Shown here: positions 1 to 7,531 of the stretch, piece by piece
Layout of the letters: each line of letters begins with the position of its first letter
Numbering within the stretch: the stretch's first letter is position 1
NCBI RefSeq assembly: GCF_000732325.1
Contig: NZ_BBIW01000004.1
Span: 248,001 to 312,000 of the forward strand
Length of the DNA stretch: 64,000 nt
Source: Paenibacillus sp. TCA20
GTDB taxonomy: Bacteria > Bacillota > Bacilli > Paenibacillales > Paenibacillaceae
Direction: 5' to 3'
The notes under the pieces: model-generated
Databases searched by the model: none
Seen by the model: only the letters and a program-made list of their open reading frames with translations
What the model was told of the DNA's origin: nothing
Program-made: the position numbers and the translations under genes

Positions 1-1
1 T

Positions 2-712
2 CCTCCTCTGGCCCGGCTGATGGAGGAGACTCCGCTTCACTTCGCAAACTATCTCGGCTTATCTCACCTGGGTCCAATTGCCGCAGTAGAATTCATTCCT
101 CTTATGCACTGGACAATCCAGCGTCAGTCACTTGTTGTCTTCTCAGAGCAAAGGATTGTTCAGAAGAAAGAGGTTACTGACTTCCCCGAACAAGGGAACT
201 CCCTTCCACAGAAGGAAGTGGGGCCCTATCCTCGAACGGATATGGCAGTTGCAATGGAAGTGAACCCGGCAGGAGGAGCACTTGAGCTTCATTACGAGGG
301 TAAGCAGGAGTGGTCTTCTGCGAATGCAGAGACGATCATAGCATCACTCATTAAGAGATACAGCCCGGACCAGACCTTTATCCAGTCTGCACTCCATTAT
401 GGATTTGATTCTGATTCAGCACCCGCTGTTCACCGCAGGGCAGAAGACGCGCTAAGCGGAGATGTCTGGGTACAGCTTGCCGAATGGCTCCGCTTGAACC
501 AGCCTGAAACCGGCACCAGAGTAATGCTCGTGGCAGGGGATCATCATCAACTGTCGGTCTGCTCTGTCATTGTGCATTCGATGCCTGCACTAAATTTGCT
601 GACGTTTAACGAAGGAGAGATATGTCATGAAGAGCCTGGATTACACGACAGGAAAGATCAGCGGACTGCTGCTCAAGACAGCAGTACCTATGCTTCTAGC
701 CTCTCTCGTTAA
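2..712 (+). CDS. 3' part of a condensation-like protein (partial, left edge)
   Basis: The reading frame is open from the left edge, so only the C-terminal part of the gene is present. The stretch TDMAVAMEV, then GGALELHYEG, then a helix-like SSANAETIIASLIKRY resembles the closing strand pair and last helix of nonribosomal-peptide condensation domains. This is a weak, by-eye resemblance. The following 90 or so residues match nothing I know. The frame runs 86 bases into the exporter gene that starts at 627, so the two are probably translationally coupled. A phosphopantetheinyl transferase lies in the same gene run at 6760, which fits a carrier-protein assembly line further left. It could instead be an unrelated hypothetical protein; that it is coding is more certain than its function. 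Confidence 0.5.
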   Translation, partial: PPLARLMEETPLHFANYLGLSHLGPIAAVEFIPLMHWTIQRQSLVVFSEQRIVQKKEVTDFPEQGNSLPQKEVGPYPRTDMAVAMEVNPAGGALELHYEGKQEWSSANAETIIASLIKRYSPDQTFIQSALHYGFDSDSAPAVHRRAEDALSGDVWVQLAEWLRLNQPETGTRVMLVAGDHHQLSVCSVIVHSMPALNLLTFNEGEICHEEPGLHDRKDQRTAAQDSSTYASSLSR

Positions 713-1994
713 TATGATCACTCAGATGGCGAATGTGTTCTTTATGGGACATACAGGACAGGATGTGCTGTATGTACTGTCTTTATATATCCCTATTTCG
801 TTCCTCTTGATCGCACTCGTCGAAGCGCTCCAGCTGTCTGCACAGGTTACGATATCTCGCCATCGCAGCAAGGATCAGGCAGAAATCTCAAGTCTGCTGG
901 CTCATTATGCAGCAGGCGGCCTTCTGCTAACGATGACGATCGGTCTGATCGTCATTCTGTGTGTGCCGCTATTCCGCTACTATTATGGGATTGCAGACTC
1001 CATTCATCCGCTCTTCTCAGGTTACGTAAGAGGGATGATGATTGCGGCCATCCCAACCGTTCTAGGGGCCATTGCGAGTGCTGCCCTGCGTGGACTCGGC
1101 AGGGCACAGCAGGCTTCCCTTATAGCGGTAGGAACAGCGGCAGTGAATGTTCTGCTTGTATATTTACTGGTCCGTGTTATTGGCCTTAGCTTAAGTGGAA
1201 TCGTCTATGCCAATATGATCAGCGGTCTGCTATCCCTGTCTGCTGCGGTTATTTATCTCATTCGCACGGGTCACCTCAAGCTTCCTCCTCTTCAATGGAG
1301 GATGTCACAGTTAATTCTATTGCGGCATGTAGGTGTACCCGTCTTTGTGTCTTACTGTCTTATCTTTCTAAGCACGTTCTTTTATAACCGGATTATCAGC
1401 CCCTATGGCGAGAGTGTTATTGCTGGCTTCGGGGTAGGTTATCGAATCCAGACCATGGCCATTCTGCCAGGCATCGTGATCGGTTCCGCCATTGGGATCA
1501 TCATTAATCAGAACATGGCTGAGAAGAAAGGAGAGAGAGCATATGAAGGCTTCAAGAAAGGGATGCAGCATTCATACGCTGCCTATGCGCTGATTGCAGC
1601 CGGCGTATGGCTGTTCAAGGAGCCCATCGTTACCTTTCTCATCGCAGAGGAAGCAGCCCGGCAGGAAGCGGTACAGTATCTGAGCATCGTGGCGCCCTCC
1701 TATATACTGATGGGTCCATTAATGACGGCTCTTCTGACGATGGAACAGACAGGTCAGGGGTATCGTGCGCTCCTGCTGAACGCGGTTTATTTTATCCTTA
1801 TCGTGGCTGCCGGTTTCGGAATGACGACACTCTTAGATCAGCCAGAAGCCTTCTATTGGTGCATATTCTTCGCTAATCTAGCGGGTGCCAGTGTTATTAT
1901 CCCTACGTTTCGAATGTATAAGAAGCGCTACATCCAAGAAGCTTCGGACTCAGATCACAGAGCTCAAGAAAAAGTATTCTCACCACAAGCCTAA
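627..1994 (+). CDS. MATE family efflux transporter
   Basis: A 455-residue polytopic membrane protein with about twelve hydrophobic segments and the two-lobed pattern of MATE (multi antimicrobial extrusion) exporters. These are cation-driven antiporters that export drugs and natural products. The length is typical of the family. The ATG at 627 has AAGGAGAG about 8 bases upstream and lies inside the end of the preceding frame. The next gene starts 11 bases after the stop, with its ribosome binding site overlapping the stop codon, so the genes form one operon. Given its place between biosynthesis-type genes, I infer that it exports, or gives self-resistance to, the product of this cluster. The C-terminal tail is charged and probably cytoplasmic. 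Confidence 0.85.
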   Translation: MKSLDYTTGKISGLLLKTAVPMLLASLVNMITQMANVFFMGHTGQDVLYVLSLYIPISFLLIALVEALQLSAQVTISRHRSKDQAEISSLLAHYAAGGLLLTMTIGLIVILCVPLFRYYYGIADSIHPLFSGYVRGMMIAAIPTVLGAIASAALRGLGRAQQASLIAVGTAAVNVLLVYLLVRVIGLSLSGIVYANMISGLLSLSAAVIYLIRTGHLKLPPLQWRMSQLILLRHVGVPVFVSYCLIFLSTFFYNRIISPYGESVIAGFGVGYRIQTMAILPGIVIGSAIGIIINQNMAEKKGERAYEGFKKGMQHSYAAYALIAAGVWLFKEPIVTFLIAEEAARQEAVQYLSIVAPSYILMGPLMTALLTMEQTGQGYRALLLNAVYFILIVAAGFGMTTLLDQPEAFYWCIFFANLAGASVIIPTFRMYKKRYIQEASDSDHRAQEKVFSPQA

Positions 1995-2005
1995 GGAGGT
2001 ACGTT

Positions 2006-3133
2006 ATGAATCCCTACTATCTGATGCAGCGTCTGGGAGAATCATGGGTTGCGGCAGATGAAGGCTTTACACAATTCTATGAGGTGCAGCCTGACACCTG
2101 GAATAAGGATAGAGATACTCCGATGATTCCAGGTGTTCGTCATCCGCTCATTCCCTATTTTAAATTCAGTCCACTGCTGGGTCAGCCGAAGCCAAACTTC
2201 TATTTATTAGGTATTCCTTATGCCGGAGGGACCAGCATTCATGATTCATCCGTCGGTTTGTTCGAGGACAGCCTCAGGGCCGAATCGTGGAAAAGAACCG
2301 TGTACCCTGCTCTTGTATCACCCTATACTTCCGGTCTATATGACATTGGAACAGACCGGCGTTTGATGCAGGGCGTCATTATGCAGGATTTGGGTTCGTG
2401 CGAGAAAGAGCTCTTCATTCGTAATGAATTGGGGATGAGCTCGGCAGCCGTCTCAGAGGCAGTGAAGCTCTCGGTTGCAGAGCAGGCAGGGCTGTACAGT
2501 ATAGGTGGAGATCATTCGATCACGCATATGCTCTTATCTGCATTTTTGGAGTATATAAACAAGCCGATTATTTTGATAGAGTTTGATGCGCACCATGATT
2601 GCGGCATTGACGCGCTGCATCATGATCGAATTCATCATGCCAATTTTGTACGCCATCTGCTGGCACAAGATGAGATTGCAGCGGTCGTACAGCTGGGACT
2701 AAGAGGGATCCGATCTGTGGATCAAATGTATACCCATGATAAGCTCATTCAAATTTCTGCAGAACGTTTGGAGCCGCAGACGATCGAGCAAATACTTTCG
2801 GATCTGCGGGCTATTCATCCTGAGGCCGTGGCATATCTCTCCTTTGACATGGATTGTCTGGACCCCGGCACCTTCCCTCATGTCGACTTTCCGCTGAGCG
2901 GCGGACCTTCCTGGCACGTCGTGCTGCAAGCGATGGAAATGGTGCTTCGTTCCGACCTGTATTTCATTGGCGGCGATTTGGTTGAAGGTCAAGGCGTTCT
3001 CGCCTCTGATCGGCTGCCAGGGCAGATGGAGCTGGCCCTGCGGCTGATGGCCCACATGCTCGAGGGTCTGCATCAGAACCGGATGTCTTGCGATTGCAGT
3101 CTACATATAGGAGAGATCTGTCATGAATCTTAG
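2006..3133 (+). CDS. Ureohydrolase (arginase/agmatinase superfamily)
   Basis: A 375-residue protein with all metal-site motifs of the ureohydrolase fold: GGDHS near residue 168, DAHHD near 194, SFDMDCLDP near 278, and a late GGDLVEGQG in the place of the family's VEVNP segment. The six usual Mn-binding His and Asp ligands are present. Family members hydrolyse a guanidino group, releasing urea, or hydrolyse formiminoglutamate. The protein is longer at the N-terminus (about 100 extra residues) than agmatinase, and the second motif has an additional His (DAHHD). AAGGAGGT lies 6 bases before the ATG at 2006. Its place between a natural-product exporter and an acyltransferase argues against ordinary arginine catabolism; it may convert an arginine-derived part of the product to an ornithine-like one. 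Substrate is unknown. Confidence 0.8.
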   Translation: MNPYYLMQRLGESWVAADEGFTQFYEVQPDTWNKDRDTPMIPGVRHPLIPYFKFSPLLGQPKPNFYLLGIPYAGGTSIHDSSVGLFEDSLRAESWKRTVYPALVSPYTSGLYDIGTDRRLMQGVIMQDLGSCEKELFIRNELGMSSAAVSEAVKLSVAEQAGLYSIGGDHSITHMLLSAFLEYINKPIILIEFDAHHDCGIDALHHDRIHHANFVRHLLAQDEIAAVVQLGLRGIRSVDQMYTHDKLIQISAERLEPQTIEQILSDLRAIHPEAVAYLSFDMDCLDPGTFPHVDFPLSGGPSWHVVLQAMEMVLRSDLYFIGGDLVEGQGVLASDRLPGQMELALRLMAHMLEGLHQNRMSCDCSLHIGEICHES

Positions 3134-4107
3134 AGAATCGTTTGAGCTTCACCGAAATGCAGTACAGCTCGAGCTTGAGCAGCAGAGGGAGGCCGGCATC
3201 AAGCTGGGCTACTTCTATGCGCTTATGAATATTGCGAAGGAAATGAACCCGCTTGGAGGGCCGAGAACGGCTGAGGAGACATGGATTGATTATCTGTCCT
3301 TCTTGCGGACGGTAGAAGAGCATAAGAAGTCACCGTATTCCTTCTTGGAATGGGATGAGGTTCATGGACGAGAGCACCTGCAGCATACTCTTCAGGAGGG
3401 AGGGGCCTTCCTCACCTTTCACTATGGGTTTGTCAGACACAATATGGTGACGATTGGACAAGAGATCCGCAAGGGTTATTACCGTGAGGGTCTTCCTTTT
3501 TATCTGGTAGCGGAGAGGGATACCGTTATGCAGGAGAAGCAGCTCGATAAGTGGGAGTCCATTCGTAAATATTCAAGAGCGGAGATGCTGAACTCCCAGG
3601 ATGAGCTGATCGGCATCAAGCTGTATTCCCATTTGAAAAAAGGCGGCTGCTTCAGCTTGTTCGTGGACGGACAGACGGGCTATAACACAGACAATTATCA
3701 GCTGCAGCTGCCGTTTCTAACATCGAATATACGAACAAGGAGCGGGATATTCCGAATATTGTCCCAAAGCCAAAAAGCCGGTGTGTCTGTACTTCATGAC
3801 CATGACGGCGGATTACAAGAGCCGGATTGTATTTCTTCCTCCGTTTCAGCCGAGTGAGGATGTTCAGCATATTGCAGAGCAGATCTATGGTCCCTTTCGG
3901 GCTCAGCTGCTGCAGCAGCCGGAGCAGTGGCGATTCTGGGATCGTCATCATGAGCAGGTTCTAGCCTGGAAGAGCGAGGAGACGACAGCTCCTTCCTCTC
4001 CTATTGGGCCTCCCCGGCTTGACTGGATCAGCCGGCCTGTTGAAGGCTTCGGCCAGCTCGGAATGAATTTGCACCAAGCGGAGGTATACAACCTAAGCCT
4101 AAGTTAA
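3123..4107 (+). pseudogene. LpxL-type acyltransferase, interrupted by a frameshift
   Basis: Two overlapping frames together give one protein of about 328 residues resembling the LpxL/HtrB group of lysophospholipid acyltransferases. The first frame (3123-3857) carries the early AFLTFHYGFVRHN region, where HYGFVR replaces the family's HxxxxD/E catalytic box, and the middle RTRSGIFRI segment. The second frame contains CLYFMTM, then DYKSRIVFLPPF, which is the expected continuation. Removing one C from the CCC at 3763-3765 joins them as GIFRILSKAKKPVCLYF. The gene is therefore broken in this sequence, or carries a one-base sequencing error. It starts 11 bases inside the ureohydrolase gene, behind GGAGAG. 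If intact, it would transfer an acyl group to an unknown acceptor. The altered catalytic box is notable and the substrate cannot be guessed. Confidence 0.7.
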
Positions 4108-4141
4108 GATTCCTGGACTTTCATATTAGGGAGGTGTCATC

Positions 4142-5467
4142 ATGTCCCATCGCTTCATATCAACGAGTCGCGGCAACGTATCTCTTCATTTAATGCCTAC
4201 GACCAAGTACTATAACGCTTATTTGACGGTATCCATTATCAATAGCGGAGAAATTAATGAACAGATGTACTCCTTGCTCGGAAGGCTTCTCTGGACAGCA
4301 GGAGGCACAGGTCTGAGCGAATCAGCAAAAAGAGAACGGTTATGTATGCTGTACGGAGCAAGCTGTAAGTATCACATCGAGCAGAAGGGGTCCAATCAGA
4401 TCCTTTCCTATGCTATTAAGGTCCTGCAGCCCGGCGATTCAGAGGCAGAGAGCTCACCCGCTAGGGAGGCGCTCAAGCTCTTATCCGAAATAATGATGAG
4501 ACCTTCCGGGCCCAATCGCTTTGATTCAGAGCGAATGAGGGAGGAAATGGATGGGCTTAAGTATGCGGTACATCGAGAGGCACATGATCCAAGCTCCTTG
4601 TTAAAGAGCCGTTGTCTATCCTATATCGGCTATGCATCACAATCAGCGAATAGCTGTGAAGATGGTGAAGAGGACTCGTGGACCATAGAAGAGCACCATA
4701 TATATGAGGCTTATGAAAAAGCCATTCGTTTACCTATACACATCCACATTGTTGGTAATGTGTTGCCTGAACATTATACGGATGATGTATTCTCCTGGTT
4801 CACACCGCAATCCTCTGCCGTACAAGAGCAAGGGGATCCGATTCTTATCTCATCTGCGAATCAAATAGCTTTGGGGAGCAGCATACCCGCCGGGAAAGAG
4901 CCTTCCCTTATGATTGAACACGGTAATTTTAATCAGTGTAAATTAAACATTACTTATAAGACCCATGTATCCTATGGTTCGCCAGCCTATGCAGCGCTTT
5001 TTGTATTTCATAATCTGTTTGCCGCCGGCCCCATGTCCCGGCTCAATCGGGAACTGCGAAGACGGAGCCAGCTTGTATATCAAGTGATGAGCGAGCTGGA
5101 TCGATTCCGAGGACTGATGCATGTTCATACGGGTACGACAGTCGGCAATATGAGTGATATTCTCTCCATTATTGACAGAGAGCTGGAGCAGGTCGCCGAT
5201 GGGAAGGTGGAAGCGGCCGAGATCACACAGGCGATTGAAGGAGTACTTCATTTCATGAAAGTCGGCATCGATCTGCCCGAACAAGAGATCGATATCCACC
5301 TGGATCAATGTCTTACGGGTGCCACAATGGATACAGCAGACTTCTTGGCACAGATCACAGCTGTAACTTCAGATGACATTGTACATATCGCTTCGAACCT
5401 TGAAAAAGCTGTAACCTGGGTTCTTTTTCCGAATGAGAATCTGGACAGAAGCGGGAAGGGAGCATAG
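4142..5467 (+). CDS. M16 peptidase-like protein without zinc motif
   Basis: A 441-residue protein with the general M16 (insulinase/mitochondrial processing peptidase) pattern, including SYGSPAYAALFVFHNLFAAGPMSRL followed by LRRRSQLVYQV, the region that usually forms the substrate-grasping domain. No HxxEH motif is present, so it cannot bind the catalytic zinc. It resembles the inactive partner of paired M16B proteins such as YmfF of Bacillus. GGGAGGTG precedes the ATG at 4142. The next gene is an M16 protein with an intact zinc motif and begins 4 bases after this stop codon, so the two are probably made together and act as a heterodimer. In a biosynthetic setting such pairs may cut a peptide precursor; that is an inference. 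Confidence 0.75.
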   Translation: MSHRFISTSRGNVSLHLMPTTKYYNAYLTVSIINSGEINEQMYSLLGRLLWTAGGTGLSESAKRERLCMLYGASCKYHIEQKGSNQILSYAIKVLQPGDSEAESSPAREALKLLSEIMMRPSGPNRFDSERMREEMDGLKYAVHREAHDPSSLLKSRCLSYIGYASQSANSCEDGEEDSWTIEEHHIYEAYEKAIRLPIHIHIVGNVLPEHYTDDVFSWFTPQSSAVQEQGDPILISSANQIALGSSIPAGKEPSLMIEHGNFNQCKLNITYKTHVSYGSPAYAALFVFHNLFAAGPMSRLNRELRRRSQLVYQVMSELDRFRGLMHVHTGTTVGNMSDILSIIDRELEQVADGKVEAAEITQAIEGVLHFMKVGIDLPEQEIDIHLDQCLTGATMDTADFLAQITAVTSDDIVHIASNLEKAVTWVLFPNENLDRSGKGA

Positions 5468-5471
5468 AAGC

Positions 5472-6734
5472 ATGAAAATAACACTCGATCAGGATGTGAT
5501 AGAGCACTGTCTGCCGGGAGGCATGCTCATTCGGATTCTCCCAAGGCCGGAGCATGCCCACACGTTCACTTCGCTCAGTGTATCCTACGGAGCTATTCAT
5601 GATGGACCGGAAGTCTCTGATTCACAGATCAGATCCGCTTCAATACATGCTCCTTATGGGACGGCGCACTTTCTGGAGCACATGATGTTTTGCCAGCCCG
5701 GCCCCTCGGTTAATCAGCGTCTACGTAGGCAAGGTGCTTCGACTTCGGCTCTTACCAGGTACGATGTAACAACCTATCAGATGGCTTCTACAGATCAGTA
5801 TTACAGCAACTTGGCTCTATTTATGGATTTGATCCTCACGCCTTATTTTCCTGAAGAGCGAATTCAATTAGAGAAGTCGATCATCAGGCAGGAATTATCC
5901 GGCTATACCGATGAGACCGTATGGTTATGTATGCAGCAGCTTCTCTCCATGCTGTATGGGGAGAATCATCCACTGGCTATGGATGTCGCGGGTACGCCGG
6001 ATAGCATTGAAGGGATCCATGCATCCGTGCTGCATGAGGTCTATGGGACGTATTATACACAGAACCGGATGGCGCTGGCGGTAGCAGGTCCGGTTAAGGC
6101 AGATGCTGTCATTGATTATTTGGAGAGCGTAATCCCCGAACCAGCTGTGATCGCTCCTGCCTCAGGTGAACAGGTGGCTTTATCCAGGAAGCCCTCAATA
6201 GATATGTACCGTGAAACACAGAGGTTTCAGCCGATTCCGGTTGTTCAATTTGGCTTTGCAGCCGATCCTGCCTCTATGTCGACGAGAGAGCACGTCATGC
6301 TGATGGTTGGACTCGAGGCTCTCTTTGGCGAAGCTTCTCTGTTTTTTCAAGAGGCAGTTCATAACGGCTTGATCAATAAAAATGCAGCATGGGAGCATTA
6401 TTATCGATCCTCATTTTCATTTTCCATTCTGAGCGGGTTCTCGATTGATCCCAAGCAGCTGTACAACCAGGTCGTCTCTTGTCTCATGGAGCTGCCGTAT
6501 AAAGGCATCAGCGGGAAGGTACTGCAAATGAGCCGGATGAAGTGTATTGGCAGACATTATGCAGACCTCGATTCGCTCAAGCAGGCCTGCATGTATGTAT
6601 CAGAATCGGCACTGATGAATCTGGATTATATGAAAATGGGAGAAATGTTCCTCCTGCCTTCAGATGAGGAAATACTGCACGCTTTGTATCAACATGCAGT
6701 CCCTGAGAAGCTGCGAATGTCAGTGATGACCTAG
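5472..6734 (+). CDS. M16 family zinc metallopeptidase (active partner)
   Basis: The inverted zinc motif HFLEH is at residues 66-70, and a later glutamate in RQELSG near residue 141 is suitably placed for the third ligand. This makes it the catalytic-type half of an M16B pair with the preceding gene. I place the start at the ATG at 5472, which has GGGAAGGGAG about 8 bases upstream, and not at an in-frame ATG at 5433 inside the preceding gene. The protein is then 420 residues, the usual size of the YmfH/PqqL-like class. M16B pairs degrade or mature small peptides in the cytoplasm. Lying between a ureohydrolase-acyltransferase pair and a phosphopantetheinyl transferase, it may process the product of this cluster. 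Confidence 0.8.
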   Translation: MKITLDQDVIEHCLPGGMLIRILPRPEHAHTFTSLSVSYGAIHDGPEVSDSQIRSASIHAPYGTAHFLEHMMFCQPGPSVNQRLRRQGASTSALTRYDVTTYQMASTDQYYSNLALFMDLILTPYFPEERIQLEKSIIRQELSGYTDETVWLCMQQLLSMLYGENHPLAMDVAGTPDSIEGIHASVLHEVYGTYYTQNRMALAVAGPVKADAVIDYLESVIPEPAVIAPASGEQVALSRKPSIDMYRETQRFQPIPVVQFGFAADPASMSTREHVMLMVGLEALFGEASLFFQEAVHNGLINKNAAWEHYYRSSFSFSILSGFSIDPKQLYNQVVSCLMELPYKGISGKVLQMSRMKCIGRHYADLDSLKQACMYVSESALMNLDYMKMGEMFLLPSDEEILHALYQHAVPEKLRMSVMT

Positions 6735-6759
6735 CTGCTATAGTAATGGGGGTGAATGT

Positions 6760-7440
6760 ATGAGCTGCACGTTAGAGGTGTGGATTCAGTACACTTCTGC
6801 CCAGGGGCAGTGTACACTGGCGCCTGAGCTGCGGAATGCCTTGAACGATAGTGAGGTAAAGAGAATGCTGCGATACCGAACCTTGAAGGACAGGACCCAG
6901 TTTGCCGCTTCAAGAGCTTTTTTAAAATACGTGCTCAGTCAGCACCTCGATTGTTCTCCCCAGTCAGTACAGCTGGAGTACCATGCGAATGGGAAGCCCT
7001 TCGTCCGCCAAGGGATTGAATTCAATCTGGCCCACACGGATCAATTGACATGCGTTGCCATTGCAGGCAGCTGTCCTGTCGGTGTTGATGTGGAGCGCAT
7101 GCGGGACATGCTGAGAGCAGAGCGAATCGCTTCCCGGTTTCTGACCCCATCCGAACGAAAATACTGTCTTGCCTCGAGTAATGAACAGGACCGAACAAGA
7201 ATATTACTACAGATGCTGACGCGCAAGGAGGCGCTCGCCAAAGCGACGGGGCTCGGGATCGGAGGCCGGTGGCTTAAGCTTAATACGCTTGCGGAGGATT
7301 ATACCTGGATTCGGCATTCACAATTGGAATCAGGGGAGTCCTATACGACTCGTCCGCTCTATCTCTCGAATGATTACATTGGTTCGGTCTGTTATCTCGG
7401 CAGAGGCTCGATGAGCCTTAAATATCGAACAATACGTTAG
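6760..7440 (+). CDS. 4'-phosphopantetheinyl transferase, Sfp family
   Basis: A 226-residue protein with the Sfp hallmarks: FNLAHTD near residue 87, VGVDVERM near 107 (Mg and CoA binding), and TRKEALAKATGLGI near 154, the (W/T)xxKEAxxK helix. Sfp-type enzymes move the phosphopantetheine arm of coenzyme A onto the serine of peptidyl, aryl or acyl carrier proteins of nonribosomal peptide and polyketide synthases. The 226-residue length is standard for the Sfp type. GGGGGTG sits 7 bases before the ATG. The gene lies 25 bases after the M16 gene on the same strand and ends the run. It is the strongest evidence that the left edge belongs to a carrier-protein-dependent pathway, although Sfp enzymes can also serve distant synthases. 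Confidence 0.9.
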   Translation: MSCTLEVWIQYTSAQGQCTLAPELRNALNDSEVKRMLRYRTLKDRTQFAASRAFLKYVLSQHLDCSPQSVQLEYHANGKPFVRQGIEFNLAHTDQLTCVAIAGSCPVGVDVERMRDMLRAERIASRFLTPSERKYCLASSNEQDRTRILLQMLTRKEALAKATGLGIGGRWLKLNTLAEDYTWIRHSQLESGESYTTRPLYLSNDYIGSVCYLGRGSMSLKYRTIR

Positions 7441-7531
7441 CTTAAGCGCATTCCATATCTTGATCATGAGGGATGTGTAAATTATGATGTAGAGGAAGTG
7501 AGCAAACGAATATAAAGGAGGCTTTATCGCA

